From Larimichthys crocea (lineage: Eukaryota; Chordata; Actinopteri; Sciaenidae), in assembly GCF_000972845.2 (NCBI RefSeq), contig NC_040012.1:13480636-13544635 (forward strand): DNA of 64,000 bases. Direction: 5' to 3'. The notes below the pieces were generated by a model. It saw only the letters and a program-made list of their open reading frames with translations. It did not search any database and was not told where the DNA came from. Each line of letters opens with the position of its first letter. Position 1 is the first letter of the stretch. Positions 11,481-24,999 of this stretch are shown here, one piece after another. The position numbers and the translations under genes were made by a program.

Positions 11481-13260
11481 CAAGTGAATGTACAATATTT
11501 CTGCGCCAAACGTTCAATCAGTTCATTTTAACCAAACACTGAAAAACAGAACTTAAGTTGCATTAAAGTTATTTTTAATTATGAGATTGCGTTCCTATAT
11601 ATCCTCTTGTTTTAGTAACATTATATTCTTCTTGCGTCTCATTTCTTTCAAAACCTGTTAAAGAGGGGAAAATGTAAATTTCTTATTTATTTTTTCACTT
11701 CTGTCCTGCTGTTGTTGTACTCAAATAATTATGAAATTATTTCTACTTTAGTACATTAGGAAGAAAGCTTCAACTTCAAAGCAAACTCATTTAAAGAAGT
11801 ATATCTCTACTTTAATGTCATAATTTCTTTTAAAAACTGACATTTCAAAATAAAAAACTATTATTCAGTGTCAAGGACTAAAGAAATGTTTTCACGGGAG
11901 CTTTTGTTTTATTGATCAAATCCTTTGCTTTTACAGCTGTGCATCACTAAAACAAAGATATGGTAAAGCGTAGATTTTTTTTTTTCCTCACCAAATTTTA
12001 ATTATTTTCACATGGAAGCATTCAAATTTCTCATCAGTCGTGTGGGGAAGGTTTTTTGTAGTCACATAACTATTAAAGCGAAGACATGCCTGTCTGTACT
12101 TTTCCACAGTATTCCACCATTATCAGATATATGTGAATATAACTTTACATTATGTTGAAGTTCTCCACTTTTCCAAACTGGATCGGGCCACAGCCTCTCC
12201 TCCTTCCTCCGGCCCCCTGGGTGAGACAGCAGTCGTATTCTGTCGGTCAGCCTCTACACACCTGCATCCCCAGCTGGACCTCTAATCCTCCTCCTCCATC
12301 CCTGCCTCCCCCCTCTGCTCTACAGTGCTCTACTCCCAGCTGCCTGGGCTATTTATAGGCCCTGTTTCATTTCTACACCTGCAGGGAGGCAGAGTTGTCA
12401 CAGTGGGCCCACAGAGCCTCTCTGGAATACTGCATGGGAATGAAAATGCACCTTGCTGATGCAGGAACTTATTCTTGTCACTCTCTCCCGGCGGACTCGC
12501 ATGATACTATTTTGTTGGGGATGTGCAGTGCAGTATGTGGTGCAAAGATAACGGATAAAAAGGAATCCATGTAAATAAGATTCCCCTGTGAGGAGTGTGA
12601 AGTATATTGACAGGGATTACACTTTTTGGATAATCACGTGTGTGTAGTCACACACACACACACCGAGCTGGATATGCTATCCGTACATTTTCTCACAATA
12701 GGCTGCATGGATATCACCCCTTTATGAGCTTGATTAATTAGAGCCAGAGAGGTAATGCTAAGTAAGTGCAACAACACATAAAAGTTCCTATTTTCCACCT
12801 ACATTTCCGTTTTTTTTCCTGTCATGCTTTTCTCTCTGGATGTAGTGGGCTGTAGGATCCAGTCAGCGGATTACATTATCAGTCTGACCTAGTTGCCAGC
12901 TATCTCCTGAGACCTGAGGAGCCAGGCTTTCTGCACAGCCTTCCGCTGCTACAACACACACACTGTGTAACTTTAATTTATCAGGGGGAAGAGGAGGGAG
13001 AAATGTGACAGGTTGACAGTTCTCTTTGCCTGCCACTCTGAGCACTCCCTCTCCCCACAGCGTGCCGGTTAAGGGTCCTCGCTATGGAACAGTGCATTAC
13101 CGAGAGTGACTTTTATTCAGCGTGCTGGAAACTCATCAGCAAGGTTGGATCCTTCTTATTAACGTGGACATTTAAGGAGAGGCTTGCAGAGAATTATGTG
13201 ATTCGGGATGTGGGCGAGCAGCTGGATTTCAGTTTTCTCGGTCAAATTTTTTACTTGATT

Positions 13261-13280
13261 AAAAAAAAAAAAAAAAAAAA
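13261..13280. repeat. Poly-A run (about 20)
   Basis: Homopolymer directly before the repeat-like sequence at 13312. It may be the tail of a retroposed sequence, though no target-site duplication was identified. Confidence 0.85.
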
Positions 13281-13311
13281 CACTGTTGTTCGTATTCATA
13301 CTTAGCCATCT

Positions 13312-13450
13312 CCAGTAGTGGAAGAGGCAATCGGGTAGTTCACTTAAATAAAAGCAGCGATGCATTAGTGTAAAAATTTTCAGTTACAAGTAAAAATACA
13401 GAAATATTTACTTACTAACTTTTAATTACTAAATTACAAATCTGTGATCT
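13312..13450 (+). repeat. Teleost interspersed repeat fragment ('aagtaaaagtac' type)
   Basis: Begins AGTAGTGGAAGAGGCAATCG and continues AGTTACAAGTAAAAATACAG. It is diverged relative to the piece at 11300. Confidence 0.5.
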
Positions 13451-13530
13451 ACACAAAATAGCAAAAAATATAAATATAATATATAAGGAAATTACAAGCA
13501 TCTCAGATAACCACTGATCAATACAAAGTC

Positions 13531-13603
<73 letters not shown>
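13531..13603. repeat. Compound (AT)n(AC)n microsatellite
   Basis: Eleven AT units run directly into about 25 AC units. The AC part can adopt Z-DNA under supercoiling. Confidence 0.97.
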
Positions 13604-13606
<3 letters not shown>

Positions 13607-14246
13607 GAGATATATATGATACACCAGTAAGTAGCTTTTCAGATTTTCTTGAGAAATACAGTCTCCATACTGGGCAACAAGTGTTGAATTAAATTCATAA
13701 AATCAATCATGTAGCAATTAGTCAAGGAAAGGCATAATTTAGTCGTTCAAAAGAAACAATGTGGAGCTGTATTTTGGGAAAAAAAAGGACAAAGGACTTA
13801 AAATCACAAAGCAATGGCAGAATTAAAATCATGACACACTCAGTCATGTGAAAGGCAGTACGATGCCTATACTATGAGAACAAAAGACTGAACTAATCAG
13901 CCTGTGAATTAAAAAAAAAAGAAAGAAAGTGGAGTGGAGTACAGGAGTTTTACAACAAAGGCTGATGTCCACAAAAGGAAAAAGAAAGGTGAGTCCAGAA
14001 GTGACTCTGTACAACTCAACAGAACAAATCCTTCAAAGTAGAAAGAAGAACATGTTTTAGAGCATTTATACTCCACGTCGAGTATATGGTGATGGATGGA
14101 TCATCCAAAAATAGCAAAACAAGCCGGACTAATTTTACACCTGTTAACATTCACAAACTGAATCATCCCGATACTGTAACTCATATCCAATTTGACAGTT
14201 TAACATCAACAGCTCACAAAATATTTAGAGCCGAGCAGAACCAAAC

Positions 14247-14254
14247 ATGCAAAT
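14247..14254 (+). promoter_or_regulatory. POU octamer ATGCAAAT
   Basis: Exact match in ACATGCAAATGAGA. Reported as part of the set of ten. Confidence 0.3.
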
Positions 14255-17200
14255 GAGAGATATAGGTGAAACACTTGTGTCTTTTTGGGTTATGACTGTT
14301 TCCCTCAGTTGGAGGAAAAAAATAGCCAATATGGTTTTTCTGTGAAAATTTCAAGAGAGGGGGGGGTGGAGGTGGGGAGAGATGTGCTGCTGCCAGATTA
14401 GGCTCCAGCCTGTGCCAAGGTTATAAACAGGCTGTTATCAGGCCTCCAAACAGAATAATCCTCCCTGTATCAGCGCCCAAACATATGGGGCCACACAAAG
14501 CAGCAGCAGCCCCTGACAGACACCCCCTTTTAATTACACAGAGGAGGGGGGCAGGACCTTTCTCCCTGTGCCTTTCCCTTCTCTGCTTTAGTTTCTCTCT
14601 GTCTGCCTGCCCAGGACAGACATTTGATTTTAAAGGACGAACATGTAAAGATTAAAGCTAAACTGTAGCGACTTTGTATCACATTAACATTTCCAATATT
14701 GTAAATTAGAGCACAAACTGGTCGTATTGGTTATTTGACAGAAGAAGAAAAAAAGCCATTATTGCTTGATAACACAATTTGACACCAATACATAGTTACA
14801 ATATAGAATAGTTTTTTACATTTTATCGAGAAAATAACTGACAGATTAATCAATAAAATAAATGCGTCCCTATAATTATAAATTTAAATTATATAAAATG
14901 AATAACGTGTATACAGCGAATACATCTATTCTAAAATATACTTTTAATTTTAGAAATTATTTGATCTAACAAAACCACGTCAATCTGCTCCACTCAGGTC
15001 TCAACTGTTGGGGGACTCTTCTCCCATCTGAAAGAAATAAATTCCTCGATCTTTTATATACTGCCTACAGATTTTAAAGTCTTGTTCAATAAAGTTTAAA
15101 TGTCACAGAGGTGTAATAACGAGGATCATATAAACGCTGGGCTTGGAAAAGCTATGCAAAAATGACGGCGTCCCTTTCCGCGCGTGCTATAAAGTTTTAT
15201 TTGGCTGAATCGTCCAATAAAAGTGGGTTTTGAAGGTTGTCAATGGGGAGTAATTGGTCCGTTTTACAGGAGCGATCATATTTCTCAGAGGCTTTTTTTC
15301 ATACGGTGAGAATGAGTCTTGACAGCGACACAAGGAGATTCTTCTTGTTAGAGATGTGACTTCCTCGCCAACCTTCAGCTATAACAGAAGGGCATATATA
15401 AAAACTGTAAGAAGAAAAAAAAAAAAACATCTGGAAAACCAGTACAGTGTAGGTAAATGACACCACAAGATGAATATGCGGGGCTGCTCGTCGAGGCCTG
15501 CACATGCACGATGGAGACACACAATAACAGTCCATGCTTTTGGCAGCAGCAGAGCCCATTTCACACACGCCCAGACAGCAGAAAGAGTGTAGACCTTAAT
15601 GACGTCCAATCTTCTCTGTCACGCCGGGCTGGAGGCTCACCAGGGCAAAAATCGACCGACAGCTCAAAGTGCTGTTAACCGGTTTTGAGGAGTCCTCGCT
15701 GAAGCACAAAGCTCACCTTTATTTCGACCACGGGTCACAAAAAGCTCCGCCGCCACCATCTTTCCCCAAACAAATTAAGTTCTGCATACTGGAAAACAAA
15801 CATAGATTCCCAAACATTCAACCACACTGTGGTGTGAACACAGCTTTTCAAAATAAGATGTTCAGCCTGAAGACAATTCTTGGTTTTGATGAAAACACAT
15901 GTGTTTCATTGTACCTACTGTAGTGAGACATAAATGTCAAGCACTGTAATGATTTGTAAAACAAACAAACAGACCAAAGGCGATGACAACCTCGAGGAAA
16001 ATAAAAGGAGGTATCTTTATTTCACCATAGACATTCACTTTGAGATCTGAAAGCTTTTTGTCTGTTTGCTTTTCAAACTATCTCTGTCTGAAGTTGTTTT
16101 CTCTTCTTGATCAAGACTTGAGTTTTGAACTATAAATATGTTACATTGCAGCTTGTAACATAAAATGTATGACTACAGCTGTGATCCTTTTAATTAATCA
16201 AAGTCAGAACTACCCTTGATGAAACAAAGTAGTGATGAGTTTTCACCTTAAGATGGTTTTAATCTTTATTTTTGAAACGTCAAATAACTGAATTAATATC
16301 AGAATTAATAACAGCAAAGGAGAAGTCAAGGAGTCTTGTTTTTGTCATCAGGTCTGGCCTCGCTCTTTGATTTAATTTCACAGCTGGAGAAGCATTTGGT
16401 AAGGAAATATCCGAGTGCAGCTGTAAGCCAAAGTGTCAGCGTCTATCCATCCCGGTAAGAAAGGCCCAAAATAATAATCAAACACTCTTGCCTCTTCGGA
16501 GCAACGCTGCCAGCGCCACAGAAAACAGACAGACAAACACAATGAGTGTCTCCACATCCCTGCTCTGACAGGAGACGCTGGCAGAGTCAGGGTAAACGGA
16601 CGGCGCGGTGCGGCACGGCGGCCCCTAATGATCTCCCCTCTGTTTCAGCGGACTGAGAAAAGCCATTACCTCCCGCCACATTACCCTGCCATCCCTCACA
16701 TGGTGGATGGCTCCTCTCTCCCATGAGCACCTTGCTCCAGTTATGGCTGGCAGTGCTCACCTCCTTACCGCCTCCTCCTCAACCCCCATCCACCCTCCTC
16801 CCTCTGAAACCCCCAGCTCTATACATCACATTTAACACTTTGACACTAACAGTCTATAATGTTTCTATTCTACAAAATCACTCTGCCAACTCCAGGATAG
16901 CAGAGCAGAGTCTGAGGAAAATAAATACCACTCTCAGCCGCTGGCATTAAATTCTAAAGGAAAGAAGAAAAGTACAAAAAGAGCCTCTTATACACTCTGC
17001 CTCCTCGCCCGGCACCTGAGAGGTCCTCTGGCTGCAGTGGAAGCGAGGAATAATTTCAATCGATACATATTACAGCTTCTACTGACAGCAACAGCTCACA
17101 CTTTACATGGAGGATTGTCCGCCCCGTATGAAGAAGCCATATAACCATATTTTCAGAGACGTCAACACTCCTTTGCGAGCACTTTAAAGCTGTATGAAAG

Positions 17201-17639
17201 AAACATTTCACTGCATTAAATTATTAAAATCAAAAAGTGGCATGAATAAATAAAACCAGCCTGAATAAGTGATGTGACAAGACAGACTTGAGGCATGACC
17301 TTTGAAAGTGTCTCAATGTGTCAGCAGACGAACGGGAGGGACTTTAAGTAGGTGGCAAAAAAAAAAGAAAAGAAAAAAAAGATAAAAATGAGAATGAAAT
17401 AAACGAAAAGCGGCCGAATTGTAGGAAAAGAAAAAGAACAGAGAATTAAAAACAATAAATGAAACATGTCAAGACATATGAGTCTCCTCAAAAGCAAAGA
17501 AGAAACAATAACCATGGAATGCGCCCACACCTCATTGCATTACAATTGCTTCTTTTGTCTCTCTCTTTAATATAAGTGTTTACTTGGGCGAAATCCAATC
17601 ATTTCATTCTCTCCGAGCGTATTTCATGTATATAAACAA

Positions 17640-17850
17640 ACATTTGCTCGACCTCACTGGAGTATTAGCTTTAATGTATCGTCAGCAAGCCTGGCTTTGA
17701 GAGGGCATTAATTTCAATTCGCCGATTTAAACACTCCAGTTTGTCGCAATCCTTCATCGCAGTACGCCACCAAGTCAACACACACAATGGGCCTATTTTT
17801 CAATCTAATGGTGGAGCTTACTTGCCATTAGTGAAAAAAAAAAAACAGCC
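17640..17850. promoter_or_regulatory. Candidate non-coding element
   Basis: Unique block with GGGCATTAATTTCAATTCGC, TTTTTCAATCTAATGGTGG and TTGCCATTAGTG, rich in ATTA/TAAT cores and free of simple repeats. The call rests on motif content alone. Confidence 0.3.
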
Positions 17851-18544
17851 TTTTGCCTTTGAACAAGCCACTCAAAATGTAACCCTGCATTTCAAAATGA
17901 ATTTGAATAATTAATTGCTAAGCTAAAACAGACATGAACCCCAAGAAACGGGGGCTGGGGAAGGGAGCTGGAAAATGTATTTTTTTGCCCCGAGGCCAAA
18001 AGATCTCTCATCTTAGAAAGCTGGAAAATCTAGTCTTTGAGGATAGAGTGTGTAATCTCCAGTGAATCTAATGAAACAAAGTAAAAGATAACGCCACATT
18101 TCATCACATCGGAGACAGAGTGCTTCCTCTGGCTTGCCCTTGAGGTGGCAGAAATCCATAATCTGAGGAAATCATTCTTTTTATGTAGTTGAGGTATCAC
18201 AAGCCCCTGTTTGACCCGACTCTCAAGACAATTGATTTATGAGCAGACTAGAAGCCAAAAATCTACACCTCTCCCTCAAATGATTTATTTATTTATTTTA
18301 AAAAGATATTTCTGGGGGGGAATTTAAAGACTAACCACTCTCACAAAGAAATTTAAATGTGGCTTAATTTAGCAGCGTGCAAAAACAGTGACTGCATACA
18401 TGGATACATTAACCATTAATGTATGTTTGGTGACGGATACAGGATTTTTCTGTCACCGACTATTATTGCAATATCACATATTTATAGCGCTGCATTCTAA
18501 TATATGTCAACATCAGACATTTAGAGAAGCCACTTCTCCAATCT

Positions 18545-18780
18545 GACTCGTCCTTGGCCCATTCCTTTGCAGTGAGCTTGTCTTTATTATTTAATTAAGC
18601 CACTACGGCCGTTACATTAATAATTGAGTGTGAGAGGAGACCCAGGGCAGCCGCAGGCTCTGGCGCATTGGGCTTCCTGGTGAGGAGTGTATTAAAAATG
18701 TGTGTGTTTATGTCCCCAGGGCGTCTGTCCTGGCTGCATAAAATTGAATTGGTTATATCTAATATATCATCCCCTAAGGG
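18545..18780. promoter_or_regulatory. Candidate non-coding element
   Basis: Unique block with TTATTATTTAATTAAGCC, CGTTACATTAATAATTGAG and CTGGCTGCATAAAATTGAAT. It is flanked on the right by a G-rich tract at 18780-18830. Confidence 0.3.
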
Positions 18781-19429
18781 TGGGTGGGTGGTGGCTGGGG
18801 TGGGGGGGGGTGGGGGTGGTGGAGGGAGCTGAGATGGTCGCATCCTGCCAGCAGGGAATGAGTCGGGTCTTAGAGATTCAGAGAGACGCATGAGGCCGTG
18901 ACGTTAATGTCCCTCAGAATCAAATCGATGGCTGTCCGAATCCTCAATGTGCATGGCCTTAAGCTAGGAGCACAAGACAAGCCCAGAACCAGATTAAACC
19001 CACTCGTTACCGCAGTCTTTGTTCACTTCTGGTGTCTGGTGATGCATTCAGTGCATCATTGAGAATGGGTGGAGGATTTCTTATGAAAACGGATTACAAC
19101 CAGATACCAAATACAGGCAAGAGGAGAAAAAAAAAAAAGCTTATGGCATTCATATAGATACTAAGAGGATGAATGTTGGTGACAATGTGAGTGTCTGAAT
19201 GTAGAAGCAGGAAAAACATCACTCATGATCCCTCCTTTCACACACTGAGGGGCTGACTGCAAATACACTCTCCCCTCTCTGTCTTTCTCCACCTCTCCTC
19301 TTATCTGCTTCTCCCACCATCCCCCACTCCCACCTCTACATCCACGCCAGCGCCGTGGCTTTATCCAACTCTGCACCTTTAAGGCCTGCAGACTCCAGAG
19401 GAATGAGCGTTTTAACACCACCATTAAGG

Positions 19430-19560
19430 TCAGGGCCTAAATTATTGATCTGCCACCTCTATCAGCATAACGGTCACGTAGCCAGTATCACAATCTAACC
19501 CTGCCGCCCTCGGCCAGCTCGCTGCAGCTCCCTCAATTAGGGAGAGATTCTCATTACAAA
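19430..19560. promoter_or_regulatory. Candidate non-coding element
   Basis: Unique sequence with GGCCTAAATTATTGATCTG, AGCATAACGGTCACGTAGCC and CTCAATTAGGGAGAG, directly before the GA repeats. Confidence 0.3.
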
Positions 19561-19589
19561 GAGAGACGGCAAGAGTGAAAGAGAGCAAG

Positions 19590-19591
<2 letters not shown>

Positions 19592-19637
<46 letters not shown>

Positions 19638-19865
19638 CCATTTCAGACGGGGGGTGGGAAGAGGGACAGCCGGCATTCTTTACACCCACCCTCCTCCCCT
19701 CCCATCCGCCTCCTCCTCCCCCTTGAAGTCTCCCATCATCTCCCCCAGACAAGACCCAAAGATGACAGGTCTTATCCTCACCAAAATGCGGGCGATAAGG
19801 CAGCTGTAAAAGAATAATAAAAGAATAATGCATGGAGGATGAAAGAGGAAGGCAGACAGGGAGAG

Positions 19866-19939
<74 letters not shown>
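19592..19939. repeat. Two (GA)n microsatellites
   Basis: GA tracts at 19592-19636 and 19871-19939 flank 230 bases rich in C and A. On the minus strand they are long polypyrimidine tracts and give artefactual Ser-Leu proteins of up to 165 residues. Confidence 0.97.
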
Positions 19940-19945
<6 letters not shown>

Positions 19946-20589
19946 GCCAGGGAGGGGGCAGCAACATAAATAAAGATGCAGCACAGTTGTGCTGGATCTC
20001 CTAATGAATTCGGAAGGTCCCGGATCAATAACATCAGCGCGCTGACGACACATCACAAATGCCAAAGGAGCTCTCTGCTTTGAGCCGGGCTCGAAGAAAA
20101 ACAGACATTTACTGCATCCTTCCGCTTCCACGAAATCGGCCTGAAAAATGACCGAACGCATAAAAAAAATCGTCTTTGCAGATTGAGTAAAACGGGGGAC
20201 GGTGTGTGTTTGTGTGTGTGTGATGCCGCTGTGAGGAGCATCAGGAAGCAGGAAGCAGCCTTGATGCTTGGTAATGGGGGATGATTTCCACCTAGGAGAT
20301 GCCGTGATAGTGGCCGTGCTATCAGTGCTATTAGTGATGCTGATGACAGATGGTTTCTTTGTCTCTATTCGGATTTATTTTCACAGCCGTCAGAGAAAAA
20401 AGAAAAAAAAAAAACACAGAGTACATCATCACCAGTACAAATAGCCTCGAATGAAACAACCTCTGACACGACGTTCGACCAGAAGATCTATGAGTGAAAA
20501 TTTACAGAATATATTGGAAAATGTTTTGGCAAAGAGGCTCCTAGAAGTGGATCAAAGCAGACATTGACTCGGGTCTCTGAAAACGTGCC

Positions 20590-20690
20590 CTCTCTCCCCA
20601 TTCGCTCATACACAATCATGGCCTAATGGCATTCCATTAACATAATTGCCAACATAACTAGTGTTCCGTGTCTGAGAGCCATTCCCCAAC
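20590..20690. promoter_or_regulatory. Candidate non-coding element
   Basis: Unique block with CAATCATGGCCTAATGGCAT and CATTAACATAATTGCCAAC, closely spaced homeodomain-type cores. Confidence 0.3.
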
Positions 20691-21089
20691 TACACAGGGG
20701 GAAAAAAAAAGAAAGAAAGATGAGAGGAGAGGAGATGAAATCGAGCCAAACTAGGACCATCCCCAAAAAACATATTGTGGGTGTTCAAGCTGGATCTCCC
20801 TCCTCCTTCCTCCTCCGTCCTCCCTCCTCCTCACCCGCTTTTCAAAGCTACAACGCTTTGTGAAGACCCCCTGGGAGGGCTCTGGCATCTCAAGGAATGT
20901 GATGCCAGAGTGTGTGTGTGTGCGTGCATGCGTGTGCGTGCGTGTGTGTGTTCGGGGGCACACGCACACATGTTTGTATGCAGCACAGATAGCAGGTGGA
21001 AGAGCAGAGCTTCCTTCACATGTTGGTTGCTGCCTCGGCGTTCAAAGATTGGGCCCCGGTGCACGCTTCACACCAAACACAACCTGCCA

Positions 21090-21270
21090 GGCGAAATGAA
21101 ATTCCCATTATTTTTAATTAATCCCTAATTAAAATATATTACTCCACAGATTCCACAAATCTCTCTTAATATGCAAATGTGGCCAATTCAAGGATATTTA
21201 CATATCATTAATTAAGGCAGGCACATTCTCTTAGTCTAATGAGCTGTGGCCTGGGTCTGCCAAGGAAAAC
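21090..21270. promoter_or_regulatory. Candidate enhancer with POU octamer
   Basis: Contains TTTTTAATTAATCCCTAATT, an exact octamer ATGCAAAT at 21171-21178, and CATTAATTAAGG within about 110 bases, then a GC-balanced shoulder. A POU site packed with several homeodomain cores is typical of neural enhancers. The function is inferred. Confidence 0.4.
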
Positions 21271-22034
21271 TAAACGCTGGGCTCAGGAGTGAGTAAGCAC
21301 AGCCACGGGGGGATGCCGGCTCTCTGTTGAGTCAGGACTATCAACCGTTAACGCCGGGGTGAAGTAGACAACAACAACTCTGCTAGGCTCACAGGAAAAA
21401 TCCACCCTGAAACACTTTAACATCATTAAAAACTGCTCCCGGCGACGTACCTCACATCTTTGCGCCTATTGTGCCGGGCGGTGTGTTTTTCTCATTGCTG
21501 AAGATCAGCAGGCAAAGAGGATGTGACATCATGCAGAGGTGTTTCCTGCAGAGCTACGAAAGGGTCTGATATGTTATCACTGTCACTACCAGTATTACTC
21601 TGCCGTGAAGGAAACAAGTCCATGCCCTCCTCTCTGGAGACTGTCGAAACGACTTCTGTGGACAGAAGGAAGTCATGAGCTGAAACGAGGCGAGCGGAGG
21701 ATAAGCCCTTGACATCCACTTTTCCCCTTTGGTTTCCCCTGAAGCACCTTTAATTTAAAAAAAAAAAATCATCTTATTCCACATATTCTGACAGTGTCAC
21801 GTATATTCTGTATCCGTTTGTTCGAACCCATCCTTTTGATGGCTGCACTGTTTTATCAAATTGAAATATTCTGTGCATCATTTTATCCACATTTTCCTCA
21901 AATCCAGCCTTGTGTATTTAATATCCTTTGAAACTTTGCAATCTCTAGAATCTAGAAATAGAGGATTTGTGTTTGGGACCACTGGTTGAGAAATTAAAAA
22001 TATCATATTAAACTATATCATAAAATGCAATGAA

Positions 22035-22225
22035 AGTAACAACTCAAGTACTGTTCTAGCGTCACTTTTCAACTTACGTCACAGTATTTCATCTATATAC
22101 TGCATAGCATTTTATTATCGTATCTTCCTTCCACTTACTTTATTTGACAGCTATATGTACTAGTTACTTTGCAGATTAAGATTTTAAAACCAGCATATAA
22201 AATATAATGCACTGTTGTACAACAT
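22035..22225 (+). repeat. Teleost interspersed repeat fragment ('aagtaaaagtac' type)
   Basis: Carries TTATTTGACAGCTATATGTA and GTTACTTTGCAGATTAAGAT, hallmark words of this repeat as I remember it from other fish introns. Confidence 0.6.
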
Positions 22226-22309
22226 GTGGGTCAGTGCTCCTCCAGTGAATCAGAGGAAAACTCTTAAGGGTCTTGAGATGATAAATGAGATGGGAAAGCT
22301 GCAAAAATG

Positions 22310-22335
22310 CTTTTATTTATTTATTTATTTATTTT
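22310..22335. repeat. (TTTA)n short tandem repeat
   Basis: About six TTTA units. Confidence 0.9.
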
Positions 22336-23173
22336 CAATGCTTCTCTAACTTATGAAACAACTGACTCCGCTTTTACCTTTTTTGGCTGCTAACACTTAT
22401 TCAAATCAAACAAAGTGAGATGTTTAGAGGGAGAAAATCGCTCTTTAGTGGAAGTGGATATGTAACATGTGCCAAGGGGAAGGAGAAGGAGGAGACACAT
22501 TTTAAAGGTTACAAGCCAAGAAAGGCTGGAAACAAATGCAGAGGATTAAACTCAACGGCAGTATATAAAATAAATCAAATTAGCTCCAACTGGACCAGCT
22601 ACAACATTAAAAAGGCTTATAAATTAATCTTTCACTAATAATTATCTGCTAAATAATATATTATGCTATAAATCTAACAGGGAGTTTAGTTACCTTTAAT
22701 TCTTTAAATGTAGTGTGCAGATAATACTTTTAAAAAAAGTAAACAAGGTTGCTGCACTACACTGTACAGAATGTAAAGACCTTAACTGTATTTTCAGCGC
22801 ACATCACTGCTTGAGTAACAATTTACTAACTGCAGTAACAGCTTCTTAATCATTAATACGTGGAGTGCATCCAACCATCTTTGCATAGTAGTTACATAGA
22901 TACTATTCATGAATATCATGTTATATTAGGTGCTTTGAAGGAGAGTGAGGAAATGAGGTGGGGTGAGATGTACCTTGTCCATCTCCTTGTTCTCCCCTTT
23001 TCCAGCTGCTCTAATTTGACACCTTGAGCAGTGGAGGGGGGTAGGGTTAACTAGGTGGGGGAGTGCAAAGACACAGTGGAATTCATTAAGAATAGAAACC
23101 CCTCTCTCCCTTCAACCTCCCTCCAACGCTAATGACATCAGAGGTTAGCAGAGAGCAGACTAGACGAGAGATG

Positions 23174-23204
23174 GGAGGAGGAGGAGGAGGAGGAGGAGGA
23201 GGAG
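23174..23204. repeat. (GGA)n microsatellite
   Basis: About ten GGA units. The minus-strand polyproline frame is an artefact of this repeat. Confidence 0.95.
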
Positions 23205-23718
23205 AAGAAAGATGGAGCGAGAAACCGAGAGAGAGGGACGCATGAAATTGATAATATTTAAAATAACTATTTTGTGTGAACAGCGCCATGTGCTGCACTC
23301 CGTAAGCGCCCTGACTGGACAATCTCACCGAGGCCTTGTTTGCCTGGTTTGATCCGAGTGTATTTCTGCATCCTTTTAACATTCACATGAAATGAAAGAG
23401 GTTTCAAAAACTGCCATTTTGCTTCTGACAGTCCTAATGCACTATGATGACATACCAACAACCGACTTCAGACCTTTGAAAAACCCATTTAAGCCACACT
23501 TTGTAGGTTGGATGGAGTGCAATCAGACCTTTTTCAACATTGTGATTACCACGTACTGGCACAGTAATCTGTGGCTGAGGAATTGGCTGGCTAATGGCAG
23601 TTTCACATCAGCCATCTATAGGGACCTTGAAGACAGGTAAAGTGGTAGTTCCAAGATATTGAAATGGCCAGTGCCACCTGGGATGAAAGGCCTTTAAAAA
23701 AAGTATTAAGAACTTGTT

Positions 23719-23719
<1 letters not shown>

Positions 23720-23768
<49 letters not shown>
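23720..23768. repeat. (CT)n microsatellite
   Basis: Pyrimidine dinucleotide tract with one interruption. Confidence 0.95.
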
Positions 23769-23769
<1 letters not shown>

Positions 23770-24159
23770 AAGCAGCAGCAGCACTATGTGTAAGATGAGC
23801 AGCTTTATCTTTGCAGTCACTTAAAACATCAAACACCTTGCTTTTCCCTCACAACCACTCTGAAGCTGCTGCTTGATTTTAAACCTGGAGGGAAAATGAT
23901 AGAGGGGCAAGATAAAAAAAAAAATGTTTCTAAGCTGAGCTGAAATCTTCGCTGAAACAGTGTCCCGAGACCTTTCAAATGCTCATTTCCATTTATCTAC
24001 CAGTGACATTTTTCATGACGTACTCTCTGGCAAACTATCTGACTCATAAATCCAATTCAAGCCTATTACTGAAGAACTTTTAAAGCTATCCTTCATTAAT
24101 GTTAATGGGGTTTTTTAGTGGAGGCCAGTGGTGGTTAGGACTACATGGCTGCTTTCCCA

Positions 24160-24345
24160 AGCTTGTTTAACAGGCTCCAGACAGAGATGGATGCTTCTTG
24201 CAGTCCGATAGGCTCTCCGAGCCATCTATCACCCGGAGGACCCACCCACAGAGCTGGCGTTCCATAACAAAGGGCAGCCAGGAAAGCTCCTGATTGACAG
24301 CTTTATGTGTGTGGTGGCTAGTCAGACAGCAGAGAAGAGACATGG
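24160..24345. promoter_or_regulatory. Candidate enhancer with PBX-PREP decamer
   Basis: Unique block with an exact TGATTGACAG at 24291-24300 on the plus strand, in the extended form CTGATTGACAGC shared with the site at 10300-10309. A second feature is AGGCTCTCCGAGCCATCTAT upstream. PBX with MEIS/PREP is known to bind this decamer. Use at this locus is inference. Confidence 0.45.
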
Positions 24346-24711
24346 TATCTGTTTCTGGCCTCAGTGCTGGCCCCCTCTCTGAAAATGAGTTGTGAAGAAC
24401 AGAACAAAATAATGAGTGAGCAGGGGAATCAATCAATATGCCGACACATGAGATAAATGAGAGAATCAAACACACACACAAAAACATCCCTAATGCTGCT
24501 GAGTAGGTACAAAACTAATCAGGCAAATGAAGCTGCCCGAGCAACGTAAACTGTGAATGGAGAGCAGTGTTAAGGCATAAACAGTTATTATCATAAAGAT
24601 TATTACCCTTACACCTCCAGACTCACTAATTAGCGCAATAAACAGCCATATCTAAAATGTATGGCTGGAGCGTGCAGTAAAATCGGCTGCAACATGTAAA
24701 TACAGATACTG

Positions 24712-24731
24712 CACACACACACACACACACA
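24712..24731. repeat. (CA)n microsatellite
   Basis: Ten CA units. Confidence 0.95.
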
Positions 24732-24999
24732 AGACACAAATAAAATGGATAACACACTGTTCTGCAGTCACTAAATTCCAGCTCAAAAACATTAAAATCT
24801 GCACAAACACATGTACGTGCATAAAGTGCTTTGCTTCTGCCACGGCTGTAATCATTTTACAAGAGGCCACAGTTCCTCTCAGGGCTGTATATATTCTTGA
24901 AACGCAGACAAAAAGGAAGAGTGGGGGGAAGGATGTTTCAGAAGAGACACACTAAATTTGGACAGTAAGTAGTATCACCCCGTCGGCGCGGTACACCGC

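Noticed and set aside
19537..20034. 165-codon minus-strand frame rich in Ser and Leu
   Set aside because: It is a translation of the two GA microsatellites.
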